Below, piece after piece: positions 58,894-64,000 of a DNA stretch of 64,000 nucleotides. Source of the DNA: CAXMST01 sp963712765 (lineage in GTDB: Bacteria; Actinomycetota; Thermoleophilia; Solirubrobacterales; 70-9); NCBI GenBank assembly GCA_963712765.1, contig CAVQIX010000003.1, forward strand, positions 372,001 through 436,000. The letters run 5' to 3'. Under the pieces are notes generated by a model, which saw nothing but the letters and a program-made list of their open reading frames with translations, ran no database searches and was not told the origin of the DNA. Each line of letters opens with the position of its first letter. Position 1 is the first letter of the stretch. The position numbers and the translations under genes were made by a program.

Positions 58894-59754
58894 ATGACAA
58901 CCACACGCAGATCCAACTGGGCCGCCGGCGTCCGCACCACCGCCCTGCTCGCGACGCTGACCGGCCTCTTCGTCGTCATCGGCGCCCTAATCGGCGGTCC
59001 CCAGACCGCCCTGATGTTCCTCTTCATCGGTGCCGCGCTGAACCTGGGCGCCTTCTGGTTCAGCGACAAGATCGCGCTGAAGATGAGCGGTGCACAGCCG
59101 ATGTCGGAGTCCGACGCCCCACAGATCTACTCGATGGTTCGCGAGCTGACCGACTCGGCGAAGATGCCGATGCCGGCGCTCTACGTGATCCCGCAGATGC
59201 AGGCCAACGCCTTCGCGACGGGCCGTAGCCCGAGCCGTAGCGCGGTCGCCGTGACGGCGGGAATCACCCGGCTGCTCAGCCCCGACGAGCTCCGCGGCGT
59301 GATCGCCCATGAGCTGGCTCACATCCAGAATCGCGACACCCTCATCCAGTCGGTGGCGGCGACGATCGGTGGCGCCATCACCTACCTGGCCTACATGCTG
59401 ATGTGGTTCGGCGGCGACAACGACAGCCCGCTCGGGTTGGTCGGATCGCTGGCCATGGTGCTGTTGGCTCCGATGGCGGCGACCTTGATCCAGATGTCGA
59501 TCAGCCGTCAGCGCGAGTTCTCCGCCGACGCAACCGGCGCCCAGATCTCCGGTAACCCCGAGAGCCTCGCCTCGGCCTTGCTGCGGTTGGAGGAGGGTGC
59601 CCAGGCCAATCCGATGGAGGTCAACCAGGCGACTGAGTGCCTCTACATCGTCAAGCCTCTGAGCGGCAAGGGCCTTGCCGGGCTTTTCTCGACCCATCCT
59701 CCGATCGAGGAGCGGGTCAAGCGGCTCCGCCAGATGCGTCCCGCGCTCGGCTGA
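58894..59754 (+). CDS. htpX: Membrane zinc metalloprotease HtpX
   Basis: The 286-residue M48 protease has N-terminal helices (TTALLATLTGLFVVIGALIGG; TALMFLFIGAALNLGAFW), the active site VIAHELAHIQNRD (His139, Glu140, His143), two further helices and the third ligand Glu in REFSADATGA. It degrades damaged membrane proteins. It is divergent from the two-component pair, which may therefore control it as an envelope stress gene; that is an inference. Its stop overlaps the methyltransferase start as TGATG. Confidence 0.95.
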   Translation: MTTTRRSNWAAGVRTTALLATLTGLFVVIGALIGGPQTALMFLFIGAALNLGAFWFSDKIALKMSGAQPMSESDAPQIYSMVRELTDSAKMPMPALYVIPQMQANAFATGRSPSRSAVAVTAGITRLLSPDELRGVIAHELAHIQNRDTLIQSVAATIGGAITYLAYMLMWFGGDNDSPLGLVGSLAMVLLAPMAATLIQMSISRQREFSADATGAQISGNPESLASALLRLEEGAQANPMEVNQATECLYIVKPLSGKGLAGLFSTHPPIEERVKRLRQMRPALG

Positions 59755-60695
59755 TGCCCCGGCCCGGTCCGGCGGTAGCCGGCTCCGGGCAGCGCAGCCG
59801 CCGTGCGCCGGTGATGCGGCGGCTGCCACGCCGGGGACCGATTCGGGCCCTGATCAAGCGCTTCTACTACTCACCGGCGTTCCGCAACGTCGCGCTGGCC
59901 CCGATCGATGCGGTCGAAGGCGCGCTCGGGCTGCGGCCCGATCTCCTGCCCCCCCGGCGGCTCCGTTTCGTCGGGGGGAGAGGAGACTTCCACGCGATCG
60001 GGCGCCGCTGGCGGGACTACCTGATCACCGAGCAAGGACTCGAGCCGGGCGATTCGATTCTCGAGATCGGCTGCGGAGCCGGGCGCCTTGCCGTCGCGCT
60101 CGCGGACGTGATCGGCTCCGAGGGCAGCTACGAGGGGTTCGACATCGTCGAGGACGCGATCGAGTGGTGCCGGGAGGAGATCACCCTCCGGTACCCGAAC
60201 GTGCGCTTCGAGCTCGCCGATATCCACTCCCGCCAGTACAACCGCCGTGGCGCCGACCCGGCTGCTTCCTTCGACTTCCCCTACGCGGAGGAGCGCTTCG
60301 ACTTCGTGCTCGCGATGTCGGTCTTCTCCCACATGAAGCCGGACGGGATGTCGCGCTACCTGAGCGAGGCGGCGCGGGTGCTGCGGCCGGGCGGGCGGCT
60401 GGCGGCGACCTACTTCGTCGTCGACGACGACGTGCTCGCGCGGCTGGCGGCGGCGGAGACCGACTTCGCGCTCGACCACGAGATGACCGATGGCTCCGGA
60501 ACCGGCTATCTGGTCAGCGACCCGAAGGTGCCCGAGTACAACATCGGTCACCGGCGCGCCGAGGTCGCGGCCGCCGCCGATCGTGCCGGGCTGACGCTCG
60601 AGAGCTGGCTCGACGGCTGGTGGTCGCGGGCACCGAACGAGCCGCATGGCGATGCCTTCTACCAAGACCTCCTGATCGCCTCCAAGCCCGGGTGA
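59754..60695 (+). CDS. Class I SAM-dependent methyltransferase
   Basis: About 313 residues from the ATG in TGATG; an internal ATG at 59814 is an alternative. The SAM motif is SILEIGCGAGRLAVALADVIG, followed by YEGFDIVEDAIEWC, FDFVLAMSVFSHMKPDGMSRYLSEAARVLRPGGRLAATYF and a C-terminal segment LESWLDGWWSRAPNEPHGDAFYQDLLI. The basic N-terminus may sit at the membrane. The substrate is unknown; similar proteins occur in surface-glycan loci. Confidence 0.85.
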   Translation: MPRPGPAVAGSGQRSRRAPVMRRLPRRGPIRALIKRFYYSPAFRNVALAPIDAVEGALGLRPDLLPPRRLRFVGGRGDFHAIGRRWRDYLITEQGLEPGDSILEIGCGAGRLAVALADVIGSEGSYEGFDIVEDAIEWCREEITLRYPNVRFELADIHSRQYNRRGADPAASFDFPYAEERFDFVLAMSVFSHMKPDGMSRYLSEAARVLRPGGRLAATYFVVDDDVLARLAAAETDFALDHEMTDGSGTGYLVSDPKVPEYNIGHRRAEVAAAADRAGLTLESWLDGWWSRAPNEPHGDAFYQDLLIASKPG

Positions 60696-60793
60696 TGAGC
60701 GATGTTTACCCTGCTGGGAACAGTACTTTGGAACGGTGCTACACTTTTTGAAGTATTGAAAGGGCTAATCCCGATAGCAATTGAGGTGAATCG
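60696..60793 (+). promoter_or_regulatory. AT-rich promoter region of the sulfur-carrier operon
   Basis: This 98-bp gap is far richer in A and T than its surroundings. It holds TACACT (60740-60745, a good -10), two GGAAC elements (60717-60721 and 60730-60734), and AAGT/ACTT inverted pieces around 60742-60754. GAGGTGA lies 6-8 nt before the ATG at 60794. The exact promoter class is not clear. Confidence 0.45.
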
Positions 60794-61993
60794 ATGCCGT
60801 CCGGCGCCGAACTGATCGAGCAGATCAAGCAGCAGATCGAAGAGGTCGAGCCCTCCGAGGCCGAGGTGGAGCTGTCGGCATCGAGCAATGGCGGTGGCGT
60901 CGCGCTGGTCGATGTCCGCGAGCAGCACGAGTTCGAGGAGCGCCACATCCCCGGAGCGATTCACGTTCCCCGCGGCCATCTCGAATCCCGCATCGAGCAG
61001 TTCGTACCCGACAAGGACCGTCGGGTGATCCTCTACTGCGCCTCGGGCAACCGCTCGGCCCTCGCCGCCAAGACCCTGACCGAAGAGCTCGGCTACTCCG
61101 ACGCTGCATCGATGTCCGGCGGGATCACGCTCTGGAAGGACCGCAACTACGAGACGGTCGTCCCGCGCAAGCTCACCCAGGAGCAGAAGGAGCGCTACTC
61201 GCGCCACATCCTCGTACCCGAGATCGGTCTCGACGGTCAGCTGAAGCTGCTCGACGCCAAGGTCCTGCTGCTCGGGACAGGCGGCCTCGGCTCGCCGACC
61301 GCGCTGTACCTGGCGGCCGCCGGTGTCGGAACGATCGGTCTCGTCGACGACGACGTCGTCGACGCCTCCAACCTGCAGCGCCAGGTGATCCACAGCACCG
61401 AGACGATCGGTGAGCCGAAGACCGAGTCGGCCCGGCACGCGATCGAGGCGCTCAACCCCGACGTCAAGGTGGTCGAGCACAACACGCGTCTCGATTCCAG
61501 CAATGTGATCGAGCTCCTCGAGGCCTACGACATCGTCGTCGACGGCGCTGACAACTTCCCGACGCGCTACCTGCTGAACGATGCCTCGGTGCGGCTCGGC
61601 AAGCCCGTGGTCTCGGCGTCGATCCTCGCCTTCGACGGTCAGATCTCGACCTTCGTCCCGCACGAGGGCCCCTGCTACCGCTGCCTTTACCCGACCCCCC
61701 CGCCGCCTGAGCTCGCCCCGAGCTGTGGCGCCGCGGGCGTGCTCGGGATGCTGCCGGGCGTGATGGGTCTGATGCAGGCGCTCGAGGTCTTCAAGCTGAT
61801 CACCGGCGAGGGCGATCCCCTGATCGGCCGGCTGCTCCTGTTCGAGGCGCTCGGGACCACCTTCACCGAGCTCAAGGTGAAGCGCGATCCCAACTGCCCG
61901 ATCTGCGGTCCGGACGCCCCTGAGGTGCCCGACTCCGAGCTCGGGCTGTTCCCCGACTACGAGGCGTTCTGCTCCGGCGTCGCCGTGGCCTGA
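60794..61993 (+). CDS. Rhodanese-ThiF (MoeZ-like) sulfur-carrier activating enzyme with rhodanese first
   Basis: The 399-residue product has a rhodanese domain (about 35-122: VALVDVREQHEFEERHIPGAIHVPRG, YCASGNRSAL with Cys82) followed by a MoeB/ThiF domain (about 127-390: RYSRHILVPEIGLDGQ, LLLGTGGLGSPTALYLAAAGVG, DDDVVDASNLQRQVIHST, CYRCLYPTPPPPELAPSCG, CPICG zinc cysteines). Actinobacterial MoeZ normally has the rhodanese at the C-terminus, so the order is reversed. It should adenylate the C-terminus of the CysO-like carrier encoded next and pass it sulfur. Confidence 0.92.
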   Translation: MPSGAELIEQIKQQIEEVEPSEAEVELSASSNGGGVALVDVREQHEFEERHIPGAIHVPRGHLESRIEQFVPDKDRRVILYCASGNRSALAAKTLTEELGYSDAASMSGGITLWKDRNYETVVPRKLTQEQKERYSRHILVPEIGLDGQLKLLDAKVLLLGTGGLGSPTALYLAAAGVGTIGLVDDDVVDASNLQRQVIHSTETIGEPKTESARHAIEALNPDVKVVEHNTRLDSSNVIELLEAYDIVVDGADNFPTRYLLNDASVRLGKPVVSASILAFDGQISTFVPHEGPCYRCLYPTPPPPELAPSCGAAGVLGMLPGVMGLMQALEVFKLITGEGDPLIGRLLLFEALGTTFTELKVKRDPNCPICGPDAPEVPDSELGLFPDYEAFCSGVAVA

Positions 61994-62009
61994 GGCTCGG
62001 CGCTCCCTG

Positions 62010-62015
62010 TAGCCT
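62010..62015 (+). promoter_or_regulatory. Leaderless -10 candidate for the cysO-like gene (TAGCCT)
   Basis: TAGCCT ends 9 nt before ATG 62025, so the carrier may have its own promoter. Confidence 0.35.
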
Positions 62016-62024
62016 GTCGTCCCG

Positions 62025-62300
62025 ATGCCGACCGTGAAGATCCCACCAGTCCTGCGGTCCCAGACCGGGGGCGACTCCGAGGTGACTGTCGGCGGAGCCG
62101 ACGTGGGCGAGGTCCTGCGTGGCCTCGCCTCCCAACACCCCGGCACCGACAAGCAGTTGTTCGCCTCCGACGGCGAGCTCAACCGCTACGTGAACATCTA
62201 CCTCAATGACGAGGATGTGCGCGTCCTCGACGGTCTCGCCACCTCGGTCGGTGACGGCGACACGATCGTGATCCTGCCCGCCATGGCGGGCGGCCGCTGA
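62025..62300 (+). CDS. CysO-like ubiquitin-fold sulfur carrier with an extra C-terminal Arg
   Basis: The 91-residue product resembles mycobacterial CysO: KIPPVLRSQTGG, RYVNIYLNDEDVRVLDGLATSVGDGDTIVILPAMAGG. CysO, MoaD and ThiS end in Gly-Gly, which is thiocarboxylated. Here an Arg follows (AGGR then TGA), so one residue would have to be removed first, as is known for QbsE-type carriers processed by a JAMM protease. No such protease is in the window. It follows the activating-enzyme gene by 31 bp and should serve cysteine synthesis. Confidence 0.9.
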   Translation: MPTVKIPPVLRSQTGGDSEVTVGGADVGEVLRGLASQHPGTDKQLFASDGELNRYVNIYLNDEDVRVLDGLATSVGDGDTIVILPAMAGGR

Positions 62301-62310
62301 ACCGGCCGCG

Positions 62311-63402
62311 CTAGTCCGGCTCGCCGCCGGCAAGGGCCGCGTACTCGACCCACGAAGGCTTGGCGTCGAGATCGCTGTCGACCAGGCCGGCTGAACGGCA
62401 CCAGCCGCAAAGGCCCGGCGCTCCCTGGTCGGCCGGGTCGCGCCAGGTGTACCAGAGCGCTCCCTCGATTCCCCAGGCCTCGCGTTCGGCGAGCAGCATC
62501 TCGTAGGTTTGGGCGAGCAGCTCTGCCTGTTCCTCGGGCGTCTTCGAGAGCCCGCTTCCCTGCGCCGGATCGGATCCCCAACCGATCTCCGTGACCCACA
62601 TTCCGGTCGACTCGGCCCCCGCCCGGTCGACGATGCGGCGGGTGCGCTCCAGCTGGGTGCGAACCGACTCGATGTCGGGTCCGTAGGGGTGGATCCCGAC
62701 GTAGTCGACCGCCTTCAGCACGGACGGCTCGGCGAACAGGCGCCGGAGGAAATCGAACGACCCGATCGCGCCCTCGCCCGCCGGCGTCGCGAACATACCG
62801 GCGCTGATCAGCAGCGCTCCGGGGTCGCCACGGCGCAGGGCCCGGTCGGCGACCCGGAGCAGCGTCGCGTAGTCGTCGGGGGAGGGCCTGGGACTCCAGA
62901 ACGAGGGGCCGTTGACCTCGTTCCAGATCTCCCAGGCCCGTACGGGCTGGGGTTCGAGGTCGGGATTGGTGCGCCCGAGGACCTCCCACAGAGCGCCTTC
63001 CGGCCCGTATCGGGCTGCGGCCGCGGCGAGGAAACGGTCGAAGGCGCGAAGGGCGCGATCGGAGAGGGTCGGAGGCTGGATCACGAGGTCGGCGTAGAAG
63101 GGTGGCGTCGCGAATACGTAGGGAAGCGGCCTGATGCCGTTCGCGGCGAGCCGCTCGATCAGGTCATCGGGCGCGGTCCAGTCGTACTCACCCTCGCGGC
63201 GCTCGATCTGCGCCCAGGAGAGGATCATGTGGTAACTCTCGACGCCCCCTGCCGCCATGCGGGCGAGGTCAGCTCCGGTCGGGGCCGCCTGCGGCGCGAC
63301 TCCGAAGAAGCCCTGCGGAGGCTCCGGCCGATCGTCGGATCCGCAGGCCGACAGGCCGAGGCAGACGCTGATCAGCAGCGCCGCGCCGGCTCGCAGATTC
63401 AC
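62311..63402 (-). CDS. Glycoside-hydrolase-like lipoprotein (clan GH-A TIM barrel)
   Basis: The 363-residue product has a lipoprotein signal (LGLSAC, Cys20). The barrel shows SYHMILSWAQIERREGEYDWTAPDDLIERLAANGI, acid/base Glu in AWEIWNEVNG (Asn-Glu pair) and nucleophile Glu in TGMWVTEIGWGSD, then IEGALWYTWRDP. This is the GH-A pattern of GH5/GH39-like enzymes; the substrate is a glycan of unknown kind. Its start overlaps the stop of the upstream gene as ATGA. Confidence 0.85.
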   Translation of the reverse strand: MNLRAGAALLISVCLGLSACGSDDRPEPPQGFFGVAPQAAPTGADLARMAAGGVESYHMILSWAQIERREGEYDWTAPDDLIERLAANGIRPLPYVFATPPFYADLVIQPPTLSDRALRAFDRFLAAAAARYGPEGALWEVLGRTNPDLEPQPVRAWEIWNEVNGPSFWSPRPSPDDYATLLRVADRALRRGDPGALLISAGMFATPAGEGAIGSFDFLRRLFAEPSVLKAVDYVGIHPYGPDIESVRTQLERTRRIVDRAGAESTGMWVTEIGWGSDPAQGSGLSKTPEEQAELLAQTYEMLLAEREAWGIEGALWYTWRDPADQGAPGLCGWCRSAGLVDSDLDAKPSWVEYAALAGGEPD

Positions 63403-63740
63403 CGCCCTCGACCCGGAGCCCGGGTCGCGAGCCAGATCCCGGCGGCGAGTGAAGCGACCAATGCGAGGCCGACCGGGGAGGCGACGGCGGAGGCGATCGA
63501 GCCCAGCAACGGCTGCGGAGGCTCCTGCTCGCCAACGACGCCGACCGGTCCCGCGTCGCGGCCCCGTAGCGTGATCGGGTTTGGGCCGCGGCTGCCCACC
63601 CGGTCGACGCCGGGGAGGGTGAGAACGTACTCCTCGACCGCAGCCGGGCCGGCGCCCGCCGCGGGGCCCGGGGCTGCGGCGAGCGCAGCGGCCAAGAGGA
63701 CGCCGAGCAACACCGATCTACACTTCATCCCGCGCGCCAT
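63399..63740 (-). CDS. Small secreted protein with C-terminal anchor
   Basis: About 113 residues (an ATG at 63728 is an alternative start). A signal peptide (SVLLGVLLAAALAAAPGPAAGA) is followed by a short ectodomain and a C-terminal helix (SPVGLALVASLAAGIWLATR) with an Arg-rich end. The organisation resembles small cell-surface anchor proteins, but no family is recognised. It overlaps the glycoside-hydrolase gene by 4 nt. Confidence 0.62.
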   Translation of the reverse strand: MARGMKCRSVLLGVLLAAALAAAPGPAAGAGPAAVEEYVLTLPGVDRVGSRGPNPITLRGRDAGPVGVVGEQEPPQPLLGSIASAVASPVGLALVASLAAGIWLATRAPGRGR

Positions 63741-63775
63741 CGAGTCTCGGGAACAGAGTAGTGGGTGCGAGAGCG

Positions 63776-64000
63776 ATGCAGGTCAAAGTGATTCTCCAGC
63801 CCACGATCATGCTCCCCGTCGCGGGCGCTCTGATCGCGCTCGCGCTCGCCGACGGCGGCTTCTCATCGCAGAGCGTCGGCGTCGCGACCGCCGCGATCTG
63901 GCTCCTGCTCGCCGGCGCAGTCACGGGAGGCTGGTTGCGACTGGGTGACCTGGCGGGTCCGCTCGCGGCTGGAGCGGCCCTGCTCGCCCTGATCGCTGCC
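63776..64000 (+). CDS. Polytopic membrane protein, cut by the right edge
   Basis: The first 75 codons read MQVKVILQPTIMLPVAGALIALALADGG, then VGVATAAIWLLLAGAVTGGWLRLG and GPLAAGAALLALIAA, giving three helices before the window ends. The pattern suits an O-antigen ligase-like or other polysaccharide membrane protein, but too little is visible to name it. It is divergent from the small secreted protein gene, 35 bp away. Confidence 0.6.
   Translation, partial: MQVKVILQPTIMLPVAGALIALALADGGFSSQSVGVATAAIWLLLAGAVTGGWLRLGDLAGPLAAGAALLALIAA

Noticed and set aside
1..64000. tRNA or rRNA genes, CRISPR arrays, insertion sequences and prophage genes
   Set aside because: I scanned for T-loop-like GTTCGA segments, regularly spaced repeats and transposase or integrase motifs and found nothing convincing.

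Overview
The window is about 64 kb of very GC-rich chromosomal DNA from an actinobacterium. A member of the Thermoleophilia (Solirubrobacterales-like) fits best, though no rRNA is present to prove it. The gene complement supports this: an AddAB-like UvrD helicase and Fe-S nuclease pair, a luciferase-like (LLM) oxidoreductase, a wax-ester synthase/DGAT, a SUF cluster with a Rieske protein and SufU, a CysO-like sulfur carrier, and DUF1990 and DUF3179 proteins. Genes are tightly packed with many 1-8 nt overlaps. At least sixteen genes have a TANNNT hexamer 6-9 nt before the start codon and mostly lack a Shine-Dalgarno sequence, so leaderless transcription looks common. No tRNA, rRNA, CRISPR array, integrase or intact insertion sequence was seen.

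Layout. 1-5 kb: DNA repair helicase/nuclease pair, transcribed leftward and running off the left edge, preceded by a possible 13-codon leader ORF. 5-9.5 kb: small proteins, a GNAT-like protein, a HAD hydrolase, FxsA and a SufT-like DUF59 protein. 9.5-12.9 kb: a likely accessory insert with a CNNM/CBS protein, a TetR-regulator relic, a strong hairpin and a patatin-like protein. It is bounded by near-identical 26-bp direct repeats of the DUF59 gene 3' end. 13-21 kb: a secreted protein, a PaaK-like/GNAT fusion, a 31-residue peptide gene with a lasso-leader-like motif, a lipoprotein hydrolase, two DUF1990-type genes, a 1-Cys peroxiredoxin, MurB and a membrane protein. 21-29.8 kb: lipid and redox metabolism (MDR reductase, acyl-CoA dehydrogenase, DMT-like transporter, WS/DGAT), an M28 lipoprotein peptidase, an RDD protein and IspH. 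29.9-34.6 kb: a thioredoxin-fold protein without CXXC, a CADD/HDO-type diiron protein, and a five-gene membrane/cupredoxin/'fenitrothion hydrolase'-type operon with one frameshifted member. 34.6-37.7 kb: Zur-type regulator divergent from znuACB across a perfect operator palindrome; znuA carries a frameshift.

37.8-44.4 kb: quinone reductase, LLM oxidoreductase, DHA2 efflux pump, DUF3179 lipoprotein and a D,D-carboxypeptidase. 44.5-56.4 kb: a split SUF locus, all leftward: rrf2-sufC-sufS-sufU, then a sulfotransferase/glycosyltransferase pair and a copper ATPase with an N-terminal cupredoxin, then Rieske-sufB-sufD. 56.4-60.7 kb: GNAT protein, NarL-type two-component pair, HtpX and a methyltransferase. 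60.7-62.3 kb: a rhodanese-ThiF activating enzyme and a CysO-like carrier. 62.3-64 kb: a glycoside-hydrolase lipoprotein and envelope proteins, cut by the right edge.

Functionally the window concentrates sulfur and metal biology: Fe-S assembly (SufBCDSU, Rrf2, DUF59), sulfur-carrier activation, zinc uptake with its regulator, copper export, and two separate cupredoxin-containing modules. Two clear frameshifts (near 31.93 kb and 35.57 kb) and one suspected near 11.15 kb could be real lesions or assembly errors; raw reads would decide.
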